Source of the DNA: Caproiciproducens sp. MSJ-32
GTDB taxonomy: Bacteria; Bacillota; Clostridia; Clostridiales; Clostridiaceae
DNA length: 55,514 nt
Assembly: GCF_018918055.1 (NCBI RefSeq)
Contig: NZ_JAHLPS010000012.1
Span: 1 to 55,514 of the forward strand
Reading direction: 5' to 3'
Shown here: positions 8,097-15,703 of the stretch, one piece after another
How positions within the stretch are numbered: the stretch's first letter is position 1
How the letters are laid out: each line of letters starts with the position of its first letter
The notes under the pieces: generated by a model
Databases searched by the model: none
The model's input: the letters and a program-made list of their open reading frames with translations, nothing else
What the model was told of the DNA's origin: nothing
Position numbers and translations under genes: made by a program

Positions 8097-9224
8097 ATGA
8101 AAGATATTAATAAACTACAAGAAGAAATAGTAATTAAAGATGCTAAAAAGGCTGATAAAATATGGAAAGAACTTGAGAAAGATAAAAACTTAGAATATTA
8201 TTTAACTATGATGACTAAAGAGGAATTACTTAAGATTGGATATATAAATAAGGTCAAAGGTTTAAGTTCATTAAAAAAGCAAGATTTAGTAGTTAGGATT
8301 AAAGATATTATACTTGAAAAAATAAATCATATGTTAAGTAACTTAGATTTAGAAAGATTAGAATATTTACAGGAAGTTCTAAGGCATAATGGCAAGAAAG
8401 AATATAATCCAAAAGAAATAATTAATGCAACTTATTTTAGAAATAGAGGAATTTTATTTACTGCAGTTAACAACAGAAAATTATTTGCGGTTATGCCATT
8501 AGAAATATTTAATCTGATCAAAGAAAAATTAGATGATAATTACAAGAAAAAATCAAAATTTAATTCGGAAGTTATAAATCTAATTTCTGGTTTGCTTTAC
8601 TATTATGGTGTTATTGAATGTTCTACTTTAAAAAAATTATTAGAAGATAATTATGAAATTAAAATTACTGAAGAAGAGTTAATAGATTATATTTTAATGG
8701 GTGAAGAAGTAGGATATGATTTTCAAATTGAAGAAAATATAATATATCATTTAGATGTAGATAATCCGAAAGAATTACTAAATAAAATCAATGAATGTAG
8801 CTTAGACTATGCTAAATTTGATAGAAAAGCCCTATTAAAAGCTGGAAAACCAGATTATATCGAAGAAAATAAGCAAGTAATTAAATTAGAAAGATATTTA
8901 AAAGAATTATTTATAATTGATAAAGAAATATTAAAAGAAGAAATTGAAGGATTTATTATTGCAATAAAAAATGAAGTTTCAATTGAAGAAGCTTGTGATA
9001 TATTTCTAAAATCTTATGAAATTGAAACTGAAGAAGAAAGAATAATCTTAAAAGGAGAATTAGAGAAAATAGCTTGGAATGTTAGAAAATGGACCTTAAA
9101 AGGAAGAAAAATGAATGAGATAGAAGGTAATCGTAAGACAGTTGTTAGCAGCCAAAATATAGGTAGAAATGATAAATGTCCTTGCGGAAGTAATAAAAAG
9201 TATAAAAAATGTTGTGGAAGGTAA
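8097..9224 (+). CDS. SEC-C zinc-motif protein, unknown function
   Basis: About 375 residues, cytoplasmic. The C-terminus (IGRNDKCPCGSNKKYKKCCGR) is a canonical SEC-C motif, CxC-x8-CC, the zinc-binding tail found at the end of SecA and of many stand-alone proteins. Near residues 38-75 the text MTKEELLKIGYINKVKGLSS followed by LKKQDLVVRI resembles the helix-extended-loop-helix of Rho_N/SAP-like nucleic-acid-binding segments; this is my inference. The middle is charged and helical with no known enzyme motif. ATG 8097 or the adjacent in-frame TTG 8094 could be the start; GGGAG lies at 8082-8086. Four bases separate its stop from a 12-nt gap to the next gene, suggesting a two-gene unit. Confidence 0.8.
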   Translation: MKDINKLQEEIVIKDAKKADKIWKELEKDKNLEYYLTMMTKEELLKIGYINKVKGLSSLKKQDLVVRIKDIILEKINHMLSNLDLERLEYLQEVLRHNGKKEYNPKEIINATYFRNRGILFTAVNNRKLFAVMPLEIFNLIKEKLDDNYKKKSKFNSEVINLISGLLYYYGVIECSTLKKLLEDNYEIKITEEELIDYILMGEEVGYDFQIEENIIYHLDVDNPKELLNKINECSLDYAKFDRKALLKAGKPDYIEENKQVIKLERYLKELFIIDKEILKEEIEGFIIAIKNEVSIEEACDIFLKSYEIETEEERIILKGELEKIAWNVRKWTLKGRKMNEIEGNRKTVVSSQNIGRNDKCPCGSNKKYKKCCGR

Positions 9225-9235
9225 GATGATAAATT

Positions 9236-9571
9236 ATGTATTTTAATTATGTTTTATTGTTTTCGGGTGCAACAGATTTAGTATTAGGTCTAATAAATTA
9301 TTTTAGGAAAGCTGAGACTGCTAAAAAATATTTGATCTATAGTTATAAAATTTCCAATGAATATTTAGAAAGTAAATCTTTAGCACAGATAGAAAATCTT
9401 TCGAAGACTTTAGGGCAATATACCTGCTTAGAGGGATCTTTATATATTTTTCTTGCATCAACTGCAATATATTCAAATATGAATATAATTTTAGTTATTT
9501 TATTAATTATTATTATTGAAATGAGTATCTTTAGTATTAAAAACAATATTATCAGAAAGTTTGTTAAATAA
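9236..9571 (+). CDS. Small integral membrane protein, unknown
   Basis: 111 residues with about three hydrophobic segments: FNYVLLFSGATDLVLGLI near the N-terminus, a middle helix LEGSLYIFLASTAIYS, and a long NIILVILLIIIIEMSIF helix, ending in a basic tail. It starts 12 nt after the SEC-C gene stop; the nearest ribosome binding site is GGAAGG (about 9216-9221), which overlaps the previous gene's end and is distant, so translational coupling is likely. The arrangement resembles other small clostridial membrane proteins of undefined function. No function is proposed. Confidence 0.65.
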   Translation: MYFNYVLLFSGATDLVLGLINYFRKAETAKKYLIYSYKISNEYLESKSLAQIENLSKTLGQYTCLEGSLYIFLASTAIYSNMNIILVILLIIIIEMSIFSIKNNIIRKFVK

Positions 9572-9615
9572 CATAAGGGTTTATTTATTTTTAGCCCTTA
9601 TGTTATTGTATTTTA
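9569..9615 (+). terminator. Hairpin terminator
   Basis: TAACATAAGGG (9569-9579) pairs with CCCTTATGTTA (9595-9605), followed by TTGTATTTT. The left arm overlaps the preceding stop codon. Confidence 0.75.
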
Positions 9616-9668
9616 ATGTTGTTTAGGAATAAAAATGTGCATTGATTTTATATAATTGCCATTAAATA

Positions 9669-9697
9669 TTGTTAAAAATAAGGATATATGCTAATAT
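9669..9697 (+). promoter_or_regulatory. Probable rnf operon promoter
   Basis: TTGTTA (9669-9674), 17-nt spacer, TAATAT (9692-9697). It would give a leader of about 65 nt before rnfC. Confidence 0.5.
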
Positions 9698-9739
9698 TAC
9701 TATGGTGGTTTAATTGTACGTATTATATGGTATTGATTA

Positions 9740-9757
9740 CCGTTAATTTTTTAACAG
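9740..9757. promoter_or_regulatory. Rex-like palindrome in the rnf leader
   Basis: CCGTTAA-TTTT-TTAACAG matches 11 of the 14 fixed positions of the clostridial Rex operator TTGTTAANNNNTTAACAA and contains a perfect GTTAA-N4-TTAAC palindrome. It overlaps the rnfC ribosome binding site. Rex senses the NADH/NAD ratio, which suits an NAD-reducing complex. The assignment is inferred; AT-rich palindromes also arise by chance. Confidence 0.45.
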
Positions 9758-9769
9758 GAGGGATAAATA

Positions 9770-10714
9770 TTGTTATTTAATTTTTTTGGTAACAAAAGGA
9801 GTTCTCATAAGCTTTTTGAGATTAAAGAAGATAATATTAAAAAGCTTATCGTGGAAACAGGCTCAGATAAAAATGAATCTAATAAATTCATTGAAAAACT
9901 AAATACTTATTACGAAGTAAATAAGAAGAATAAAATTATAGTAAAAGCCTTCAGTTATCAACCTAATATAAATGCTTATGGAATTATATTAAAGTCTAGA
10001 AAAGATGATTTTATAAAAGGATTAGAAAAAATAAAAACTATAGGAGAAATTAAATTTGTAGTAGATGGAAAGGATAAGTCCCTTGAAAAGGATTTAAGTG
10101 AATTTGGTGAAATTATTAAATTATCAACAAAAATAGATTTATATCAGGATAAAATAGCTTCAAAGGTTTATTCAGATGAAAAAAATATATTAACCTTAGA
10201 TTTAATAGAAGTAATTCAAATTGGACAAGCGATTGAGAATAAAGAAATAGAAATCATCTTTACTGTTTATGGAAGTTCTATAGATGGAGGAAAAATAATC
10301 GCTGTAAATGAAAACACCACTTATAGACAAGTTTTTGAAAATTTAAATGGTAATTTTTCTGAATTAAAGAAAGTTGTTAATGGTGGAAATTTTAATGGAA
10401 CTGCCATATATAATTTAGATGAAAAAATATCACTAGATACAAAGGGAATATTATTTTTAGGCGAAAAAGATATTATTAAAGAGGATGCTAGCCCATGTAT
10501 TAGATGTGGAGAATGCTTGAAAGTATGTCCTGAGAATTTAAATCCTGCAAAATTATTAGAATTATATAAGATTAAAGAAGAGGATGAACTAATAAAATTT
10601 GGGCTTGAAAAATGTATAGAATGTGGATTATGCAGCTATGTATGTCCGTCAAATATAGAAATAGCTCAAACTATGAAAACTGCAAAATTTTTAATAAACA
10701 AAAAATCTAAATAG
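9770..10714 (+). CDS. rnfC: Rnf complex subunit RnfC, short form
   Basis: Peripheral NAD-side subunit of the ion-translocating ferredoxin:NAD oxidoreductase. The C-terminal half is typical: a SLBB-like part (about 161-215, with TVYGSSIDGGKIIAV and the FSELKKVVNGGNFNGTAIYNL stretch split across it) and two [4Fe-4S] motifs, C243-C246-C249-C253 and C282-C285-C288-C292. It is only 314 residues, whereas RnfC is usually about 430-450. The N-terminal GG(V/I)HP barrel region and the glycine-rich GGAxFPTxxK NADH/FMN segment are absent, and the usual NAxECEPY box reads VKAFSYQP. The start is TTG 9770 with AGGAGGG 7 nt upstream. No upstream in-frame coding text was seen that would restore the missing part. 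Confidence 0.85.
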   Translation: MLFNFFGNKRSSHKLFEIKEDNIKKLIVETGSDKNESNKFIEKLNTYYEVNKKNKIIVKAFSYQPNINAYGIILKSRKDDFIKGLEKIKTIGEIKFVVDGKDKSLEKDLSEFGEIIKLSTKIDLYQDKIASKVYSDEKNILTLDLIEVIQIGQAIENKEIEIIFTVYGSSIDGGKIIAVNENTTYRQVFENLNGNFSELKKVVNGGNFNGTAIYNLDEKISLDTKGILFLGEKDIIKEDASPCIRCGECLKVCPENLNPAKLLELYKIKEEDELIKFGLEKCIECGLCSYVCPSNIEIAQTMKTAKFLINKKSK

Positions 10715-10725
10715 GAGTGATAGGT

Positions 10726-11649
10726 TTGGAAAATTTAAAACTTATGGTATCCCCTGCACCCCATGTTAGAAAAGGTTCAGGGCTTAATAAGATAATGATA
10801 GATTTTATTATAGCTTTAATTCCTGCAGTTATAGCGGGAGTATACTTTTATAAAATGGATTCCGTTAAAATACTATTAACTACTGTAATATCAAGTATAA
10901 TTGCTGAAGGAGTTTGGAATAAGTTCGTAAAGAAAACAACTTTTATTACAGACTTAAGTCCAATTGTTCAAGGAATTATATTAGGATTAATTATGCCTAC
11001 ATATGTACCAATATGGATACCAATAATAGGTTCAATATTTAGTATCATTGTTGTAAAGCAATTCTTTGGTGGATTTGGTCAAAACTTTATGAATCCAGCT
11101 GCTGCTACTAAAGCCTTTTTAATTGCATCTTGGGCTGGAGTTATGGCTAAACCTGTATCGGATGCAACTAGTGCTGCTTCTGGTGCGGAAGTTGTATCTT
11201 CAGCTTCTGGAGCAGCAGTAGAAGCAACAGTATCTCTTTTTGAAAGGATATTAGGTCAAGCTACTGGAAGTATTGGAGAAACTTCAATATTTGCTTTATG
11301 TCTAGGAGGACTATATTTAATATTAAGAGGTAGAATTAATTTTAGAGGACCAATAGCGTTTATATTATCTGCTATGCTTATAAATAGTTATTTTGATAAG
11401 GAATTATTGCTTTCTGGAGCTTACTTCCTAGTTGCTATTTATATGACCACTGATTATGGTACTACACCTATGACTAAAATTGGACAGTATATTTTTGGAG
11501 TTATAGCAGGTGTTATGGCATCAATTATTGTTATTATAGGATATAATACTGAAGGTCCTTATTATGGAATAATATTGGCAAATTTATTTGCTCCGTTACT
11601 TGATTATTTTTGTACAAAAAAAATAAAAATGGAAAAGGAGGCTCTATAA
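10726..11649 (+). CDS. rnfD: Rnf complex membrane subunit RnfD
   Basis: 307-residue multispanning membrane subunit (RnfD/NqrB family) that forms part of the ion path and normally carries a covalent FMN. Typical landmarks are SPAPHVRKG at the N-terminus, FFGGFGQNFMNPAA in the middle, GSIGETS, and the end YMTTDYGTTPM. The usual flavinylation motif D-x-x-(S/T)-(G/S)-A-T is not intact: the nearest is DATSAAS (146-152), placing Ser rather than Thr at the acceptor, inside an Ala/Ser-rich repeat. TTG 10726 is chosen as start because AGGAG (10713-10717) is 8 nt upstream; GTG 10717 would overlap that site. It follows rnfC by 11 nt. Confidence 0.9.
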   Translation: MENLKLMVSPAPHVRKGSGLNKIMIDFIIALIPAVIAGVYFYKMDSVKILLTTVISSIIAEGVWNKFVKKTTFITDLSPIVQGIILGLIMPTYVPIWIPIIGSIFSIIVVKQFFGGFGQNFMNPAAATKAFLIASWAGVMAKPVSDATSAASGAEVVSSASGAAVEATVSLFERILGQATGSIGETSIFALCLGGLYLILRGRINFRGPIAFILSAMLINSYFDKELLLSGAYFLVAIYMTTDYGTTPMTKIGQYIFGVIAGVMASIIVIIGYNTEGPYYGIILANLFAPLLDYFCTKKIKMEKEAL

Positions 11650-11651
11650 TA

Positions 11652-12332
11652 ATGAAAGAAAATTTTAAATTAGGAGGAATCCTATTAATAATTTGTGTAA
11701 TAGCAGCCTCAGTTCTTGGTATTGTAAATAATTTAACCAAGGAAGCAATTTTAGAAAATTCTAAAATTAGTCAATCTGATTTAAATTATTTATTGGCAGA
11801 AGCTGATAGTATTAAGGATGCAGCAGTTGAATTAAATGAAGGAAGTAATATAAAGGAAATTTATGAAGCTGTTAAAGGAAATGAAGTTATTGGGCATGTT
11901 ATTAAATTTACAAGCAAGGGCTTTCATGGGGATATAGATTTTGCTATAGCAATATCTGAAGATGAAATTACTGGATTAAAGGTAATGGCTCATAATGAAA
12001 CTCCTGGACTTGGTGCAAAAATAACTGAAGTAGAATTTACTGAAAGATTTAGAAATAAACCTATAAAGGAATATTTAAAGCTTGTTAAAGTTGAACCAAG
12101 TTCTGATAATGAAGTACAAGCTGTAACTGGAGCAACTGTTTCTAGTACTGCAACTATCAATGGTATTAATGAAGTTATAGAATTTTATTTGAAAGAAATT
12201 AAGGGAGAAGAAGTAGCAGCTCCGGATGTTGAGACAAGTGCCAGCACTAATGTAGAAGAAGATACCAATGGAGATAGCGGAGCAAGTTCAGATGCGGAAA
12301 CAAGTGCTAGTACAGAAGAAACTTCAAATTAA
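11652..12332 (+). CDS. rnfG: Rnf complex subunit RnfG, FMN-binding
   Basis: 226-residue flavoprotein subunit anchored by one N-terminal TM helix (about 7-27, GGILLIICVIAASVLGIVNN) with the bulk outside the membrane. The motif AVTGATVSSTATING contains the canonical TGAT acceptor Thr for covalent FMN, and NETPGLGAKITE is the conserved family box. The C-terminal 45 residues form a low-complexity acidic Ala/Ser/Thr/Glu tail with repeats (VETSASTN, AETSASTEE) not needed for the fold. The start is ATG 11652 with AAGGAGG at 11635-11641, which overlaps the end of rnfD. Confidence 0.93.
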   Translation: MKENFKLGGILLIICVIAASVLGIVNNLTKEAILENSKISQSDLNYLLAEADSIKDAAVELNEGSNIKEIYEAVKGNEVIGHVIKFTSKGFHGDIDFAIAISEDEITGLKVMAHNETPGLGAKITEVEFTERFRNKPIKEYLKLVKVEPSSDNEVQAVTGATVSSTATINGINEVIEFYLKEIKGEEVAAPDVETSASTNVEEDTNGDSGASSDAETSASTEETSN

Positions 12333-12352
12333 TTTGAATTTGGGAGGTAAAT

Positions 12353-13063
12353 ATGAATAGAATAGTTGAAAGATTAAAAAATGGACTGCTTACAGAAAAC
12401 CCAATTTTTGTTCAAGTTTTGGCTATGTGTCCTACTTTGGCAGTTACAACAAGTGTTGAAAATGCGTTAGGCATGGGGATAGCTGCAACTGTAGTATTAA
12501 TATTTTCTAATGCTATGATTTCTGCATTAAGAAAATTTATACCTGATAAAATTAGAATTCCTGCCTATATTGTGGTAATTGCTTCCTTTGTTACAATGAT
12601 AGATATGTTGATTCAAGGTTATTTACCGAGTTTATATGCATCTCTTGGTATTTTTATACCACTTATAGTTGTTAACTGTGTTATATTAGGAAGAGCTGAA
12701 GCTTATGCATCTAAGAATCCAATAATACCATCTATTTTTGATGGTCTTGGAATGGGACTTGGTTTTACTTTAGGGTTATTTTTAATTGCTTCCTTTAGAG
12801 AAATATTAGGTGCAGGAAAATTCTTAGGTATAAGAGTTTTACCAGAGGCATTTAAGCCTGCTTCTATTATGATATTAGCACCTGGAGCTTTCTTCACTTT
12901 AGGATCTTTAGTAATAATCTTAAATTATGTTAAAATTAAAAAATCTTCAAAAACTGGAGAAGAATTTAAACCTCTAGAGCATAATTGTGAAAGTTGTTCA
13001 GGCTGTGGTACTGGAGCTTGTGAAATTGAAGATAAGCTCCAATTAAAAAAAGAGGACATATAG
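12353..13063 (+). CDS. rnfE: Rnf complex membrane subunit RnfE
   Basis: 236-residue integral membrane subunit of the RnfA/RnfE family. It has six predicted helices, an N-terminal LLTENPIFVQVLAMCPTLAV box, the mid-protein IVVNCVILGRAEAYA box and GLGMGLGFTLGLFLI. The two membrane Cys residues (in LAMCPTLAV and VVNCVILGRAE) match those that hold the intramembrane Fe-S cluster shared with RnfA. After the last helix there is a soluble tail with a clustered CxxCxxCxxxxC (Cys212, 215, 218, 223), which could bind metal. GGGAGG at 12340-12345 sets the start, and rnfA follows 12 nt later. Confidence 0.93.
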   Translation: MNRIVERLKNGLLTENPIFVQVLAMCPTLAVTTSVENALGMGIAATVVLIFSNAMISALRKFIPDKIRIPAYIVVIASFVTMIDMLIQGYLPSLYASLGIFIPLIVVNCVILGRAEAYASKNPIIPSIFDGLGMGLGFTLGLFLIASFREILGAGKFLGIRVLPEAFKPASIMILAPGAFFTLGSLVIILNYVKIKKSSKTGEEFKPLEHNCESCSGCGTGACEIEDKLQLKKEDI

Positions 13064-13075
13064 GGGGAGATATAA

Positions 13076-13651
13076 ATGGAATTACTAATGATTTTTATAA
13101 GTGCAATGTTTGTAAATAACTTTGTTTTATCAAAATTCCTAGGTATATGTTCGTTCCTTGGAGTTTCTAAAAAAAAGAGTTCAGCATTAGGAATGGGACT
13201 AGCAGTTACTTTTGTTATAACTCTTGCATCAGTTATGTCATGGCTGGTATATAAGTTGTTAAAAAAATTCGAACTTGAATATTTAAGTACCATTGCTTTT
13301 GTACTTGTTATTGCTGCTTTAGTTCAATTTGTTGAAATGGCCATAAAAAAATACTCTCCTTCTTTATATAAAGCTTTAGGTATTTATTTACCATTAATCA
13401 CAACGAATTGTGCAGTTTTAGGTGTGGCAACATTGAATGTTCAAGAAGAATATAATTTCATTCAAGCAGTGGTTAATGGTTTAGGAGCCTCATTAGGATA
13501 TTTTTTAGCTATAGTTTTATTATCATTTATTAGAGAAAGAATTGATAATAATGAGAATATTCCAGTTGTTTTAAGAGGGCTTCCAACAACCTTATTTACA
13601 GCAGCATTAATGTCGATTGCATTCTTGGGATTCCAGGGATTAATACACTAA
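13076..13651 (+). CDS. rnfA: Rnf complex membrane subunit RnfA
   Basis: 191-residue six-helix membrane subunit, the pseudo-symmetric partner of RnfE. Hallmarks are FVNNFVLSKFLGICSFLGVS at the N-terminus, LITTNCAVLGVATLN in the middle and the C-terminal GLPTTLFTAALMSIAFLGF. The two Cys (GICSFLG and TTNCAVLG) correspond to the intramembrane iron-sulfur ligands. Its length is exactly that of the family. The ribosome binding site GGGGGAG precedes the ATG, and the gene is part of the rnfCDGEAB order common to clostridia. Confidence 0.95.
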   Translation: MELLMIFISAMFVNNFVLSKFLGICSFLGVSKKKSSALGMGLAVTFVITLASVMSWLVYKLLKKFELEYLSTIAFVLVIAALVQFVEMAIKKYSPSLYKALGIYLPLITTNCAVLGVATLNVQEEYNFIQAVVNGLGASLGYFLAIVLLSFIRERIDNNENIPVVLRGLPTTLFTAALMSIAFLGFQGLIH

Positions 13652-13666
13652 AAGGAGGAAATCTAT

Positions 13667-14464
13667 ATGAACGTTATATATGCAGCCCTTATATTAGGAA
13701 TACTGGGATTAATTTTTGGAGTTTTACTTGGCTTTGCTTCTAAAAAATTTGAGATTAAAGTTGATCCTAGAATACCAAAATTAAGAGAGTGTCTGCCTGG
13801 AGCAAACTGTGGAGGTTGTGGTTATGCAGGTTGTGACGCCTATGCTGAGGCAATGGTTATGTCTGGAGCGAAATTAAATCTATGTACAGTAGGTGGAGCA
13901 AAAACTGCAGAAGAAATAGGTAAGGTTTTTGGAGTTGCAGTTGATAATGTTAAAAAGATGACAGCTTATGTAAAATGTAATGGAAATTGTGATGCGGCAA
14001 AAAATAGATATGAATTGAAAGGTGTTCATGACTGTATTACAGCTAGTCTAATGGAAGCAGGAGGAAATAAAGCTTGCTCCTATGGATGTTTAGGTTTAGA
14101 AAGTTGTGTTAGAGTATGTGAATTTGATGCTATTAAAGTAATAAATGGGGTAGCAAAAGTAGATAAAGAAAAATGTACAAATTGTGGGGCATGTGTAAAT
14201 ATCTGTCCTAAGGGGTTAATAGAATCTGTACCATATGAAAGTAAGGTAAGGGTAGAATGTAATAATACTGAAATAGGCAAACATGTAAGAGAAAACTGTT
14301 CTAATGCATGCATAGGATGTAAATTATGCGAAAGAAACTGCCCTCATGATGCAGTTCATGTATTAAATAATCTGGCTTTAGTGGACTATAATAAGTGTGT
14401 GAACTGTGAAATTTGTACTAAGAAATGTCCAACTAAATCTATAAAAAATGTTTTTGTAAGTTAA
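13667..14464 (+). CDS. rnfB: Rnf complex ferredoxin-like subunit RnfB
   Basis: 265-residue electron-entry subunit that takes electrons from reduced ferredoxin. An N-terminal TM helix (about 3-24) is followed by the 4Fe-4S domain CLPGANCGGCGYAGCDAYAE. Two ferredoxin-type modules follow. The first has CLGLESCVRVCEFDAI then CTNCGACVNICPKGL; the second has CIGCKLCERNCPHDA then CVNCEICTKKCPT. All cysteines expected for these clusters are present. It is the last gene of the operon, and the strong hairpin at 14471-14515 lies directly after it. Confidence 0.95.
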   Translation: MNVIYAALILGILGLIFGVLLGFASKKFEIKVDPRIPKLRECLPGANCGGCGYAGCDAYAEAMVMSGAKLNLCTVGGAKTAEEIGKVFGVAVDNVKKMTAYVKCNGNCDAAKNRYELKGVHDCITASLMEAGGNKACSYGCLGLESCVRVCEFDAIKVINGVAKVDKEKCTNCGACVNICPKGLIESVPYESKVRVECNNTEIGKHVRENCSNACIGCKLCERNCPHDAVHVLNNLALVDYNKCVNCEICTKKCPTKSIKNVFVS

Positions 14465-14470
14465 ATAAAA

Positions 14471-14515
14471 GGGGCTGTCGCATTAGCGATTTTTAACCGC
14501 TAATGCGACAGCCCC
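14471..14515. terminator. Bidirectional terminator between rnfB and convergent gene
   Basis: Perfect 18-bp arms (14471-14488, GGGGCTGTCGCATTAGCG; 14498-14515). On the minus strand the stem is followed by CTTTTATTT, and on the plus strand by a poorer ATTTC. It serves both converging genes. Confidence 0.85.
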
Positions 14516-14534
14516 ATTTCACTATAAAGAAGAA

Positions 14535-14813
14535 TTAATTGATAATTGGAATGATGTTATAGTAAGGTGTTTTATCATTTGTAACTTTTTTTAGTGTGGT
14601 AATGACTTCTAAAGCTAAATCCTTATTACATATAAATTCAAGTTTAACAGAATTATCTTCTTTCTGATTTTTCTCATTCTTTACACGGAGTTTAGTTTCG
14701 TATATATGAAAATCCTTATCAAATTCTATTAATAAGGGATACAAGGAATTTTTTAAAATATTTAGCTTATCGTAAGAAGTATATACTTCAAATTTTATTT
14801 TAGAATAGTTCAT
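14535..14813 (-). CDS. Small protein resembling CutA/NIF3-insert fold, unknown
   Basis: 92 residues, the only intact minus-strand gene in the window. The pattern (KIKFEVYTSYDKLNILKNSL, then VKLEFICNKDLALEVITTLK and TPYYNIIPII at the end) resembles the PII/CutA-like insert of NIF3/YqfO proteins, where the end normally reads HPYEEPAYDIIPL. This is a weak fold-level resemblance only. The start has GGAGG 8 nt upstream on the minus strand. It is convergent with rnf and shares its terminator. Function unknown. Confidence 0.65.
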   Translation of the reverse strand: MNYSKIKFEVYTSYDKLNILKNSLYPLLIEFDKDFHIYETKLRVKNEKNQKEDNSVKLEFICNKDLALEVITTLKKVTNDKTPYYNIIPIIN

Positions 14814-15124
14814 TTATGTAGCCTCCATGAAAAATATTATATATTAATATTTATTAATAAAAAGTGTAATAAATGTATGAATAATAAAAAATAATGGATT
14901 TATCAAAACTAGAGAAAGATGTTGAAAAAAATGATTATTTTGTATAAAACTACAAATAATGAATTTATATTAAACTGAAGGAAAAACTGAATAAACTGAT
15001 ATAAAAATGAAACTAAACTTGCAAAAGTATGAAAAATTACAAGAAATATATCTTTTATCTAATTTTATCATATAATATAAGTATAAAGGATAAATAAAAA
15101 TCTAATTAAACAGGGGGATTTTAT
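14814..15124. other. Intergenic region between divergent genes
   Basis: 311 AT-rich bases between the divergently transcribed genes at 14813 and 15125. A TATAAT at 15071-15076 precedes the plus-strand gene without a good -35 element. No ORF, repeat or RNA motif is recognised. Confidence 0.4.
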
Positions 15125-15529
15125 ATGGGATTATTATTAATTTTTCTTGGCGTATTGCTCACTATATCTACATTAATTAAACTAATGAATAATATTTTAA
15201 TTAATAAAAATTATATTATTAAAAGAGCAAAAGTTGTTGGTTTTGAAAGTTTTGTTTCAATTGATAGAGATTCAGAAGCAAATATATTATATAATCCTGC
15301 ATTATACCCAATATTAGAAGTAGAAGATAAAGATGAAAAAATAAAATTGGTTATGCCGATTTATGAAAATAATATAGAATATAAAGAGGGCAAAGAAGTA
15401 GAAATAATGTATCCAAAGGGCAGAATAGAAAAATCAAGAATATATGACTATCATGATGAATTGAAATTTTATTATGTAATATTAGCAATAGGACTTATAA
15501 TTGTAGCTTTATCCTTTAGTATTATTTAA
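15125..15529 (+). CDS. DUF3592-like membrane protein
   Basis: 134 residues: an N-terminal TM helix (about 2-20), a beta-rich soluble middle (VVGFESF, YPILEVEDKDEKIKLVMP, GKEVEIMYPKGR) and a C-terminal TM helix (about 113-133). This TM-beta-TM layout with a 'Y-P-x-V-E...G-x-x-V-x-I-x-Y-x-P' pattern is that of DUF3592 proteins, whose function is unknown. The start has GGGGG 8 nt upstream. It is monocistronic, ended by a terminator at 15536-15558. Confidence 0.7.
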   Translation: MGLLLIFLGVLLTISTLIKLMNNILINKNYIIKRAKVVGFESFVSIDRDSEANILYNPALYPILEVEDKDEKIKLVMPIYENNIEYKEGKEVEIMYPKGRIEKSRIYDYHDELKFYYVILAIGLIIVALSFSII

Positions 15530-15535
15530 AAATGC

Positions 15536-15558
15536 AGGAGCCTTAGGGCTCCTTTTTT
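15536..15558 (+). terminator. Hairpin terminator
   Basis: AGGAGCC (15536-15542) pairs with GGCTCCT (15547-15553), followed by a run of T. Confidence 0.85.
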
Positions 15559-15703
15559 AAAAACAAAAAAATTTTATGATAAAAGGCTGATTATTAAAGG
15601 ATTTAATTGAAATTATTATTAGATTGGCTTATTATAATATAAAGGAATTGATGAAAATGATTAACTAATGAAAATATTTAAGAAGGATGGGGATAATATA
15701 AAT

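Noticed and set aside
14080-14313. Minus-strand open frame inside rnfB
   Set aside because: It is fully covered by the strongly supported rnfB coding sequence, has no ribosome binding site and shows no family features. The same holds for the other open frames lying antisense or out of frame inside clpA, adhE, alaS, typA, ftsZ and other genes.
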